From contig NZ_AP023367.1 of NCBI RefSeq assembly GCF_014218335.1, forward strand, positions 697,001-761,000: DNA of 64,000 nt, given 5' to 3'. Both the position numbers and the translations under genes were made by a program. The notes beneath the pieces are model-generated. The model was not told the origin of the DNA. It saw nothing but the letters and a program-made list of their open reading frames with translations, and ran no database searches. Below are positions 25,086 to 37,400 of the stretch, piece after piece; the first letter of the stretch is position 1, and every line of letters starts with the position of its first letter. This DNA comes from Anaerocolumna cellulosilytica. Its GTDB lineage: Bacteria; Bacillota; Clostridia; Lachnospirales; Lachnospiraceae.

Positions 25086-26594
25086 ATGATTGTGAGTGGG
25101 TTAAAAAGTGTAGTAAAAACGTTATTATGTATAATTTTATTAGTTGGTGTTGTAATTATAGGAGCAGAGAACTTTACAACAGTTAGTGCAGAAGTAAAAC
25201 CGACTGCAAGTGTTACAAAGAAAACACTGTATGTAAAAGGTAGTCCATATACCATAAAGGTAAACAATGCTTTAGCAAAGGCGGTTATTACTTATTCATC
25301 TAGTAATAAAGCAGTTGCCACTGTTAGCAAATCAGGTGTGGTTACGCCTGTAAAGACAGGGTCTACTACTGTAACTGTAAAAGTAGTTCAGAATGGAAGT
25401 ACCTATAACTCGTGTATAGATATTAATGTAAAGGAAATGAATATCATAAATTATATTGAACATGGTAACAAAAAAGTAACTACATGTTATAATAACGAAG
25501 AATATATGTACGCATTCATTATTCCTGATTTAAACAAGTATAGTTATTCCTATAAATTAGACAAAGACGATGTCATTAAAGTAACAGATAATTGGGAAGA
25601 AGCGGGGTATCTAAAAATTCTATTCAAGACATTGAAACAAGGTAAAGTTAGCATTACTGTTAAAGAAAGGACTACAGGAATAACTTATAAGAAAGTAATC
25701 AATATAGTTAATTCAGATGAAGAAATAAAATATAATGGTGAAATTGTGTACTTTGGATCATATCCACAATCAGAAGTTGATGAAGAAAACTTGACAGATG
25801 ATATTATTAATGCAGATTATAATAATAATGAAGCTGAAGTAGATGGTGTTAAGTATCTTAGGCTTACCTATAAAGATGTTTATTTTGAAATGAATAATTC
25901 ATATCAATGGGATTGGGATATCGAGAAAAATGAGGTTCCATATCATTATTTTAAGTATGAGCCAATATCCTGGAGGGTGTTATCGGATTCAAAAGGAGAT
26001 CTAATGTTATTATCAGATCGTATACTATTCTGTGAAAATTATAACAACAGTAATGAACTTGTGACGTGGGAAAAAGCAAATATTAGAGAGGAATTGAATT
26101 CAAGCTTTTTTGAAATGGCATTTAATGATATTGAGCAAGATAATATATTAATAACTTCAGTTAAAAATGAAGATACCAAATTAGTTTTTCGTTATGATTC
26201 TAAAAAGAGTAAAGTTGTGGAGGAAACCAGCAACGGAATAGGAGGAAAGGGAGGGGAGGCAACAAAAGATAAAGTGTTTTTATTATCATTGGAGGATGCA
26301 TTAAATCCCAAATATTGGATTGGGATTAAAGAAAATCTTAGTATATTGCAACGTGCAAATCCATTACCAGATAGAATGGCTTATTGTTCGACATATGCTT
26401 TATTTTCAGGATGTATAATAAATTCTAAGACACTTAGTAGCCAATGGATGCTGAGATCCCCTGCTGAAAACAATTACTTTGTTTCTGGACTTACAAATAA
26501 TGGGGCAGTTTCGAGTTATGGAGCAAATGTTTGGACAGCTTATTTAGGAATCCGCCCAGCAATTAGAATAAAGAGAAGTAGTTTGAATAATTAA
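25086..26594 (+). CDS. Secreted Big_2 / DUF6273-like protein (copy 2)
   Basis: 502 residues, the same length as the paralogue at 20015. The signal peptide and Big_2 domain (~1-105) are nearly identical in the two proteins, while the middle domain (~110-210) is strongly diverged. The DUF6273-like domain (~215-500) is moderately diverged but keeps FGSYPQSEV, YEPISWRVL, TWEKANIREELN, KDKVFLLSLED, WMLRSPAEN and LGIRPAIRI. The start ATG at 25086 is fixed by an in-frame stop just upstream. The N-terminus was probably homogenised by recombination while the ligand-facing part diversified (inference). Confidence 0.85.
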   Translation: MIVSGLKSVVKTLLCIILLVGVVIIGAENFTTVSAEVKPTASVTKKTLYVKGSPYTIKVNNALAKAVITYSSSNKAVATVSKSGVVTPVKTGSTTVTVKVVQNGSTYNSCIDINVKEMNIINYIEHGNKKVTTCYNNEEYMYAFIIPDLNKYSYSYKLDKDDVIKVTDNWEEAGYLKILFKTLKQGKVSITVKERTTGITYKKVINIVNSDEEIKYNGEIVYFGSYPQSEVDEENLTDDIINADYNNNEAEVDGVKYLRLTYKDVYFEMNNSYQWDWDIEKNEVPYHYFKYEPISWRVLSDSKGDLMLLSDRILFCENYNNSNELVTWEKANIREELNSSFFEMAFNDIEQDNILITSVKNEDTKLVFRYDSKKSKVVEETSNGIGGKGGEATKDKVFLLSLEDALNPKYWIGIKENLSILQRANPLPDRMAYCSTYALFSGCIINSKTLSSQWMLRSPAENNYFVSGLTNNGAVSSYGANVWTAYLGIRPAIRIKRSSLNN

Positions 26595-26949
26595 TATAAA
26601 ACTTGGAGCGCGGATAGATTTATGAATTTCATCCTTGAATTTTATAATATTTGAAATAAAGTGAAACACTCGAATTGAGTGAAGCCTTACAATCTCTTGT
26701 CTATTATGTTATCTTTTTAAAACTTGGTACGGATTTTTAGAGTGATTAAGCCGTCAATCGTGTGTGTGAAGAAAAGTCTGTAAATACTGGTCTTAAATGA
26801 TAATAGCTGGCCTAAAGGATTTGCGATATGCTTTTAGACCTTGCTATATAACAGTATATGTGATACATGTCAATAGCAGGCGAATAAAACCGCCTGTATA
26901 AAAATGATATATATGAGTAACTTATTGAGGTAGACGTCCCTCATACATG

Positions 26950-27939
26950 ATACTGAGTTCCCCATATTCCTGTCCCCAGTTCCTAAGCGACAAGTTCCAT
27001 TTCTTAGTTACCTCAAAGGTAGATAAATACAGATTTCAGAAGTGCTGTATCACTAGGATTATACACTTCTTAGCCGATTCGACTCCAGATAGGTTGCATT
27101 TAAACTTTCAAACACATTTGTTGCATAAATAACTTTTTGCATCTCAGCTGAAAATTTGAAAATGGGGGGAAAGCATCCCAGTTCTGCTTCCAGCTTTTCA
27201 TGGAGTTTGGATACTTTTCATCCCATTTATCGGTAACTCTCTCTAGGGCTTCAAAAGCTTTTTCCTCTTTTGTTGCCTAATAATTAGTCTTTAAATCTGC
27301 ACAAAATGGCTTCCATCCTTGTCAGCCACATATTTCATTGCATTCCGTACCTGATGAACATATGGGGGATATAGCTTCCCTAATACCAGTTAAAAAACCA
27401 TCCGCACAGATAAACAAAATGTCTTTTACACCATTCTATAATTGAGAACTGTAAGACAGTACTTGGGACTTTCATTTTCGCCAACCTCAATGGTCAATAC
27501 TTCCTTGTATCCGTCATTGTTAATGTTAAGAATAATATATGCTGCAAGCTTTCGGATAATCCCGTTATCACGAACGGAATAATGGATTGCATCGATGCAG
27601 GGCATTGGATATACCTTGAAAGTGGCCTGTTTTTCCAGTCTTCAATCTATGGCATGATTTTATCCGTAACATCTGAAACAAAACCCCCAGAAGCTTCACA
27701 CTTGTAATTGTCCTCAAGAGTATCAGAGATTTGTCTGTGGAATACCTATGCATACATGGACAAAATTTTTATGGTCAATATCTGATATATCTTTCTAACG
27801 CTTTTTGAATACCTGTGATTCGGAGGTAGACTTGCGGTCCTGTGGGTCCTGAATATCCATACTCCCATATCAGCTGCTGGATAATGTTCCGTTTTCCATT
27901 TGTTTGCATCTTGTGTACTGGTTTCTTTTCTCTTGCCAT
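26950..27939 (-). pseudogene. Decayed IS256-family transposase
   Basis: On the minus strand an ATG at 27939 behind AGGAGG starts MAREKKPVHKMQTNGKRNII. Frameshifted blocks follow that match the IS256 mutator-type transposase: a CIDAIHYSVRDNGIIRKLAA segment, LTIEVGENESPKYWLT and VRNAMKYVADKDG. Several stops and shifts interrupt it. Imperfect copies of a ~45-base sequence (ACTCG...GTGAAGC...TCTTGTCTATTATG) flank it at 26668 and 28015. Confidence 0.75.
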
Positions 27940-28337
27940 AATAAAAGACCTCCTAATGCTTATATTTTATAATAGAAGACCTTATAAATCTTATTTATAG
28001 AAAAGCTTTCGCAGACTCGGGTGAAGCATTGCGCTTTCTTGTCTATTATGCTAAATCAAAATGCCAGGACTTGTGCACGCAATATTTAATCTCCATTATT
28101 TCCTTATTCAAATCTCATTCAGGCAGAAAAATAGTTTCTATGATAAGTTTTCTATATTTAAACTAATTATTCTATTATACTTATCTTCATATAATGAGTG
28201 GGAGTAGTGTTTATTAGCCTCATTCTTTAATATATGTTCTTTTCATTTGATACCAGTTGCCCAGTCCATATGAATAATACTAATTGAATTACTCCAATCT
28301 ATCTTTCATTTTGAATGCTTGGTATATCAGAGCATTT

Positions 28338-28368
28338 ATAAGGGAATTACACTGATAAAATCCCTTTT
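28338..28368 (+). terminator. Hairpin with T-tract ahead of the giant gene
   Basis: AAGGGAATT and AATCCCTTTTT can form a stem followed by T residues, about 70 bases before the giant gene. It could end upstream readthrough or act as an attenuator. The remaining bases between 28051 and 28436 show nothing recognisable. Confidence 0.35.
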
Positions 28369-28436
28369 TATGTATATAGAACATTTAATTTATCATAAAA
28401 TCATCATATTAATTTATAAATTAAAGGAGGAAAGTA

Positions 28437-31400
28437 ATGTATATACTTTTACAGAAAGCCAATGCTAAAAAGAAAGTGTTGATTTTTTTAACTGTTATGT
28501 TTCTAATACTTTTATATTTTGTACAGTTTCATTCTTCGAAAGTAACTTCGGCGTATACAATGTCAGAAGATACGGTAGTTCCCAAACCTGTAAAGTATGA
28601 TTCAACTGGTGCTACCACTTGGCCATGGGAGTATATGGCATATATGGTACAACCATATACATTAGGCATTTATGAAGGGAGAAATGGTTGGGATAAATTA
28701 TATGATGAAATCAAATGGTTAACTCCGGGTTATGATAACATTTCAAATTCTTCGCTGACTATTATCCCACATGATTTATGGAGGTCGGTACTCAAAAATC
28801 GGGATAATTACGTAGTTCAATTTGTACTTGGAAGTACAAAAATATTAAAGAGTAGCGAAAAAAAAGATTCAGTTCTATATATGAAAGGAATTAATACAGC
28901 GAATGAAACGTCTTCAAGTGTGAAAAATGGTGTATTTTACGATAAATTAAAAGATTTAAGTGATAAACAAATACTTGAAGTATATAAATCTTTAGCTCAG
29001 AATAAGACTAATAGAGATCTTTCAGAAGGAGTATGGTATTATTTTACTACTCCCCAAAATGGAAAATATACTATTGGTACAAAGATTGATGAGTATTTAC
29101 AAATAGAAAAGTTAGGAATAGATAAAAATGACATGGAAAAAGCATCTGATTTAAAATTAAAAGAATTATTTTATAGATATATTGATTTAATGTTAACATT
29201 ATATTCTCAAATAGCAAGTACAGATTCTATAGCTAAAAAGGCATGGGAAAGTGCAATAGAAAATTATATAACTTCAGAACCTATAGGTTCCAATAGTTCA
29301 AATGATAGAAGTGAAACCAATAGTCATATCTGTATTACAAATGCTATTGTAGGTTATACAAAAATAGAGAAGGCTGAAGGTGCATATATATTTTCTGCAC
29401 AAGATTACATAGAACGAATTTATAATATTCAAAAAGAAAAAAGTCTTACTTTTAAAGCAAATAAAGTTTTTGATATTGAGAAAGAAGACAAGTATTCAAT
29501 TTATGGTAAAGAATATTATCTTCGGTTGGAGGAAGTTATAAAGTCGAGTATAAAACAATACAAAGATGATAAGGTCTTAGAAAAACAAACCTATCCTTAT
29601 GAAGTGAGCGCCACAGCTTGGGGGACAGCCATTGTTTCAAGACTGTTACATAAATTACCATCAATTAATAAAAAAACTGCAACAATGGAATGGAAAACGG
29701 TGCACAATGATTTTAACTTTCAAGAGTATCTGTTATTAAGTAATGATTCTAAAAACTATGGAGTTATATTAGTACCAGCCTACTATACACAATCTCCTAT
29801 TAATCCTAAATACGATGCAAATCTATCAATCCGTACTACCTTAAAACCAACCAAATACATAGCTATTGCTGAAACTGGAACCAGTTCCAAAGTGGATTTT
29901 AAAGCTATTAAACGTACTGGTTCTATAGAGGAGAACAAATCCATTGGGGATACGCCAGAATTAATACTTAAATTAAACGGAAAAAAGACCGATGATGATT
30001 GGAAAGATTGGGAGAAATTAATTGATCGTTATGATAAGTTCGATTTAAAAATAAATATCACTAGAAGTGTGAAAGAAACATCAACAATAAAAGCAAAAAA
30101 AATAACCCTTAATCCAACTACCTATGTTATTAATAAGAAAGGTATTACGAAAGAAACATTAAAAACGTATTTAACAAATAAAGAAAATGTGGAACTTAAA
30201 TGGAGAGACACATCTATAGCTAATGTTATATTAGACCATGAAGAAGACATAAATTTTTATGATTATAAAGCGGATGTAACTATTTGGTATTATAAACAAA
30301 GTGAAGGAGTAGATGATAAGCAGAAGGTAGAAGCATCAACTAATAAAGTTGATATTACCTATACCAAAAAGACAGAAGTTATTCAGGATGGCACTTATGC
30401 TTCAAGTCCGGAGGCTTTCAGTGAGTTAAAGGACGGTACCATTTACCAGGAAGTTTTTGAAGCAATGGCAGGCGTTCCCTCAACCAGACCTTTATACTTT
30501 TCTGTGGGTGGCTCAGAATTTATTGCAGAACTACGGGTAGAGTATGCAGAGAATCAAACGGCCACAAGAACCTATAAAACCATTTTTGCAGGTACAGATT
30601 GTGAGTTTAAGAAAAATGATGCCTTAAAAGGAGGAGCCGGAACCTACAGTCATACGGAAACCTTTGTGGCAGATAATACCGGAAAGACAAATAGTAAAAG
30701 TGTGTTAGCGGAAAATTCGAATATCAAGACCCCGGACGGCAATCCATCAGCTAATTTTACAGTAAGCGGACATAACGCTTCAACGACCTTAACTGCTAAA
30801 TGGACAGGAAACATTAGCAATTCAACATCAGAGCCTTCGGATGCTGGTTTATTTAATGAAGGACAGGAAGGAAGTCAATGTGCAGGGAATGCTTTTCAAC
30901 CGGGAACCTTAAGAACAAAAGTGAAACCTTCCACGAACTGGGATGTAAATAGTTATAATACAGCACTTGAACAGGCAATAAGCTGGGCAGCAGGTATGGA
31001 AGCAACCAATGGAACTTATACTGTTCAAAGAATTGCTGACAGTGATGGGCAGATACGTCAGTACAAGGTAGGAGAGGCAGTGATAACAGTAGAGCTTTCA
31101 GGTGGTTCTAACAACCATACCAACACGGTTGTTAGAACTTACAGTGGCGGAATTTATACCTCCTCATCTGCCGCTGATGCAAGGCTTACTAATACAGATG
31201 AAGGAAAGCTTGGCAGCGGCTGGGGGTGGAGTGAAGGTAAGTTAGGGTATGGAACGGGGTATGTGGCAGGTTGTGGGCATGGTTGTACCAAGGAATGGGA
31301 TACGCCTCCTTCTAAAGATAATCCGGGCAAATCGCATTCCCATAACCATGTATGCGGTTCCTTTGTACCAGCAGTGGACTTAACGCAGGCAGCTTCGGGA

Positions 31401-34400
31401 ACCATTGGGTATACTATTATTGTAACCTTTAAAAATGGTAAAGTTATAAGTGGAGGCAATTATGATGGTGCTTTGGCCTTAACTGCGTCGGAAGTTAATG
31501 TTGGTGGTTCTTTGCCTGCTCATGCTCTGTGTGGTCCATGCTGTCAGCATGAATTGCCTTCAGTGGAGGATAACTGGTCCCAGGCGGTTACTTTTAATAC
31601 GCTACGAATTACGGATGTACATGTATGGAAAATAGAAAAGGGCTATGTAGGCGGTATGACGAAGATTCGAAGTGATGCTGCTGAATATGCAGATGCTATC
31701 ATACATCAGGGAAACCCAAATATTTTTTATAATATAGCAGCATCCTATAGTGGAAATGAGAATTCCACTATGTCCGGTCGAATTCGCTATTCTTTACAAA
31801 GAGAGCAAGGTGATTCTGTTGTTTGGAATGAAATGGTAGATGGTATGACTACAAGAAGTAAAAAATGCAATGGGCTGGCAGGTACCATAAGTGGTAGTAA
31901 TCCAATTAAAATAGCAGCGAATCAAGGACATAACAATAAATGGGCTTCCGGAATCTTATATACAAATCCTGCATCCTCTACGACGGTTGACTATCATAAA
32001 GAGAAAGCGGATGCAATTGATAAAAAAACGATAGAGTATGAAAGATTCAATATGAGGCGTAACTTAAAAAATACTGTTACGGTTGTTGCAGATATGTTAA
32101 TTTTACAAACCTCTAGTGGAGACCAGAGCTTATTGTACTATGCAGATAAGCAAACTAAGACAACGCAGCAGCAGTATGATGAGATAAAAACATCTTTTGA
32201 CAAGATGTGGACGGAAAATCCCAATGCAGCAAAGTATAATGGCAAGGACTTAGTAATAAATATCGGTTCTTATAATGGACAATATTATAATACATCAACA
32301 AAATATAAAGGAAGCGGTAAAGGGGAAAAAATAGATACCATTTATGATGCGGATTTAATATCAGCGGTAGTAAATGACAATACAGAGGCCGGAGAAACCA
32401 TAGGCCTTGCCAATACAGGTATGATGAGGATAGCCCAGTCATTTACGAAAGCGTCCGATGCTAACAAGTCAAGTCCCTCCCATAACCAGACAAGAATGCC
32501 AAGGGAAAAAGATTTACGTATCTATAATCCGGTAATTCAAAATCCAATCAATCCAAATGGGGAGTATGTCACGGGGCAGTCTTATACGTATTATAAGGAG
32601 CTGTTGATGTATGACTCCAGCGAATATCTAGACCCTATACACAAAAGTGAAAAAGATACAGTGTTGAATAGATATGGAATAACTTTGAAAAGCCGATATA
32701 GGGTTACAGATGAATCAGGCAAATGTAATGATATTGTGGTGCATGACCCGGTATCTGCAAGTGATGCAGTTATTGTGGCGAAACCACGTGAAGCAGATCA
32801 AAGAATTCAAAAATCTGCGTCATCTGCTCAGAGTTTGTTAAAGGAAATGGCGGAACTGGAAATCTGCCCCGGTACAGCAGCTCTTTGTGGCTTCCGTTAC
32901 TTAAACTGTCAGTTTGAAAAGGAAAGTTCTCTGGCAAGCTTTGATTTCGAAGTGGTGGATACATATCGGGATGAATCAGAATCTGCCACCGGAACGCCGA
33001 CGGGTTCAGAGGATGACAGAACAATTATAAGAAATATAATCAAATCAGGCAGCTCTTACAGGGATTATCCGTTAGGAGCAGGATTCGCCTTTTATAGAGA
33101 AGCAGGCAGCTTTCATGGATTTGGTTCAGGGAGATTTTTATCTGTGGATGGGATACGTACACAAATACCATTACAAGACTTTGGATTTTCGGGAAAAAGT
33201 TTAGAGCGTATCCGTGTGGAATGTAACCTATATATTCCATCTATATCTAATCGTGATCGAATGTTGTTTTCCTTTTCAGGGTATGGGTTTTATATTCCCG
33301 CAGGAAAGACCTATGGAGTTATTACTACGGGAAATGGAGAAGAACGTATAATGAGCGGAAACTTAATCGGCAGTCCTTTAAAATTTGGTCTAGTCATGAG
33401 CATGGGTTCAGTTACGGATTGTAATCTATACATGAATGATGTGCTACAGAGTGCCAGGACTAGTAGAAGTTCTAAGAATATTACAGATTCCTTAGTAGGT
33501 GATTTTTTAAACATCGGATGTTGGGAGTCTAATTCAGATTTTGCAACGGGATTTTATCTGGATAATTTAAAAATTATCCGTATGCCTGGTACCACTGAGC
33601 ATACAGATGCCTGTTATGTAACTACAACTATCCATGAAGCAACTCTCCAATATCTGCAAAAGGCATATGTGGTAAAAGATTTTGCCTATACCGGAACCGT
33701 TCAATCTTTTACTGCACCAGTAAGCGGGAATTATAAACTTGAAGTATGGGGGGCCAGTGGTGGTGATGGAATTAAGAATGACCAAGCCATAGGAAGCCAT
33801 GGAGGTCTTGGAGGATATTCCAGTGGTATGATATCTTTAAAGAAAGGGCAGACAGTTTTAATAAATGTAGGTGGTGCAGGTACCATGAGTACCGGACTAG
33901 GTACAGGTGGCGGCTATAACGGTGGAGGAAATGGAGGTAACTATGGATATGGAGGAGGAGGTGCAACAGATATCCGAGCAATAGATTCTCCTGTAACGAT
34001 AGCTTCTCTGGATTATTTCGAAGATAACGGCACCTTATCTGGTTCCGGACAACAGGTAAATGGATGGAATGATAGTGGTGAAGATAAAATAACATCTTAT
34101 GATACAGATACAGTTACTGTTAAGAAGATATGGTCTGATGGCTGGCTAACTCCGATGGGTGATAATCCCTTACTTAATGTAGATAGTAAATACATTGATA
34201 CGATAGAAATAAGGTTGAAAAATAATACAAATGGTTCCTTTATGCAGATTCATTATGCCATTAACGGTGAATGGCATAATGAACCGGAGTGTATTTATCT
34301 GGACGGTTCCAACATAATTAGTAAAAATGGTGATGGATTTGCGACCTACAGGGTTAAGATTACAGATAAAAACACTTCGTGGGGAAGTGGCAAAATAACA

Positions 34401-37400
34401 GGGCTGCGTCTAGATTTATGTAATAGCCCTTTAGGAACCAAATCAGGTAGCTACGTTCTTGATTATATCCGGTTTATTAATTCAACCGGAACCATAGGTA
34501 ATAATATTATCGCCAAAAACAGCAGTACTTCCATAGGAAAATTTTATGACGAAGCTGCATATGATGCCAATGTCTCAAGGCTAACTTTAAATAACGGTGA
34601 GCATGCTATTAAAGTAGCAAAAGGGGCCTATCATCAGGCAGCCTCTCTTCCTAATGTATTTACAGCGGGTCATCAGTATATGGTAGTTTTTGATGCCTGG
34701 TCAACAGAAGAGGGTGATGTGCTTCATATAGATGCGCATCCTGATACCTTGCCTGAAAAAATATTTGGATTGACAACAGAAAGAACCACATATTCCTTCT
34801 CAGTAACTTCTGACTTAGCGCAGATGAACAATGCTGCATTACGGTTCTTTGACAGTGGAGAGACACCAGAAGGGGATATGTATGTTACAAATATAAGAGT
34901 TTATGATGTAACAGCTGATTTTAGGAATCGCATTCTGGTAGCTGGAGGTGGAGGCGGAGCTGATGATTCCACCGGAGAAGCAGTTGGAGCGGTTAATGAT
35001 GGTTCAGGAGGTGCAGGTGGTGGTTTTAAAGGTGGCAATGCCTTCGCAGATGGTGTGAGAACCGCAGGAAAAGGAATTACTATTCCAGGCAGTGTAGAGG
35101 TCGGAAAAGAGTTTCCATATGATTATAGTGGTACCTCAAAGGCAGTGATTCTATCAGCGGGAAAATATAGGCTGGAGGTTTATGGAGCTCAAGGTGGTTC
35201 CGGTAATCGGGGTATCGGAGGCCTTGGAGGATATGCATCCGGTGAGATAACATTAACTACAGAAACAGAGGTAGTAATCAATATTGGTGGTATAGGGGAG
35301 GGCAGACAGCAGTCGGGATTTTATTCCAATGGTCCTAATGCAGGAGGTTATAATGGAGGTGGTGCGTCGGGAAGAGATACCGATTATAACGATAACGGTG
35401 TAAATGAATTAGGTGGAGGTGGTGGAGGTTATACCACAATTAAGATAAATGAAACAGCTATTGTAACCGGTGGCGGTGGTGGTGGGAATACCTATACTAA
35501 CAGTCCGGGAAGCAGAGGGACTGGAGGAGCCGGTGGTGGAAGTTATAACAGCCCTGGCACATCAGGTATACTGGCAGACTCCGGAGGCATCCCTATTGGT
35601 GGTGTATTTGCCAGAGAGTCAGAACTCTATAAAGCGACGGGTTATGTGAATGGAAGTTTGGCTGTTAATGGTAGTGTTCAGGAAGGGGTGCGGACAGGCA
35701 ATGGTTTTGCACTTATTACCTGCATTGGTACAGCAGAGGTAAATAATGGTGACCTAGATGCTGGTTTAGGTGGCACACAAATAAAAGGATATCAGACAGG
35801 TATTGGTGAAAGTGCCACTACAGATACGGATACCGGCGGAGGAGGAGGAGGCTATTATGGCGGTTATGCTACAAATTTCTATAACGGAGGAGCCGGAGGC
35901 GGTTCTGGTTATATTGGTGGTGTGACTGAAGGGATTACCATAGATGGAGATAGTGTCATACCATCCGTTTCTGGAGGTATAGGAACCGGACATATTGGGA
36001 ATGGATATGCCAGGATAACCTATTATGCAGCAGGCAGTGTAAAAGCTGACTGGCCATATGAGGTGTCTGAGAATAATATCCATATACCAACTATCAACTG
36101 CCTAACCGGAAGTTCCAAAGCGTTTACATTAAGCCTGACGGCCATGAATGGCGGAAACCTAACCGGAATGAAACAGTTACTGGGAGATACTCTGTGGAAT
36201 CAATTTGCGGCATACTTTGGAATCAAAAGTGGTATGACAGCGAATGTAACAAATGCAAGTGCTCTGTCATTTCTTAGAAACCACATGGAGGAAATTCCTT
36301 ATACTATTGGCGGCTTCATAAATCCTATTTGGGATTGCGACGGACTCTATAATGCACATGTTTGCACCGATAATTGTCGCACGGAAAGGGATCTTGACTG
36401 CCAGGAACCACACCATTACGGGCACCATTATGATTATAGCAATGAACTATGCTATAGTCCCTGTAATAATGATCATAATCATAAAAGCGGTCTGCATACG
36501 GTAAAGGATAAAACAGGCAGTGGTACCATTGCTATGGGAGACTATATCAACATTGACAACTATTTCCAGGTCTATTTTCCAAACCGTGGTGACTTTTATG
36601 AAACTACGGCATTCGGAATCCCAAGTACGATAAAAGAAAAAGGAAAAGGATATACAAACCGTATGGACACTACAGAATGGACCAGGGAGAAGTGGATACG
36701 TTTTGAGTTCTCTGTGCTATATAACCGGAACGGAACCTGGGAAGAGTATCTTACAGGTGAGTGGATTCCGTTGGAGGTAAGAGATTCTGAGGGTAGTATC
36801 ATTGAGTACTATGATTTTTACTGCTTATTAAGTAATGTGGAAGTACCTGCTGCAAGAGTTGATTTTCTTGTAGAAGCCATTAACAATAACCCATCCCCTG
36901 GTGGGCAGACCAACATATACCTGAGAGATAATGTAGTACGAAGTGATCTTCCCTCCTGGACTAATGAGTTTGTTAGAAACTTTATGAGAATAGGTAGTAA
37001 AAAGGCAGCTTACCACACAGCCTATAAATATACAGTAGTAGATTTGGTTGGGCGTATCGGTAACTTAATCGGAGAGGATACTGAAGATTTAAGGTTCAGC
37101 AATCTATTTAAAAGTACGGCAAAAACGCAGGGCTGGCTTATTGAAGGGATTCTAAAAAATGTCAATGCAGAGGTTTCGGATAAGTATTTATCCTGGCATT
37201 ATCATAATGGGACTTATGGAATGGATGTTAGGGGCAATACGGTGTCTAAGAAGAATGGAATGTATAATACCTATGGAACCCAGGGTTGGACTCAGAATGC
37301 AGGTGCAGTTCCTTTTCCTTTATCAGGAGATAAGAACACAGTGGCTGTTTTGAAAAATGAGAATCTAAAGCTTGGCTATAATTTGCTTATGGACATAACT

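Noticed and set aside
31154-31459. A 101-codon minus-strand frame within the giant gene
   Set aside because: It is antisense to a coding sequence with a strong start and consistent frame over 9.8 kb; the proline- and leucine-rich product is an artefact of glycine codons on the other strand.
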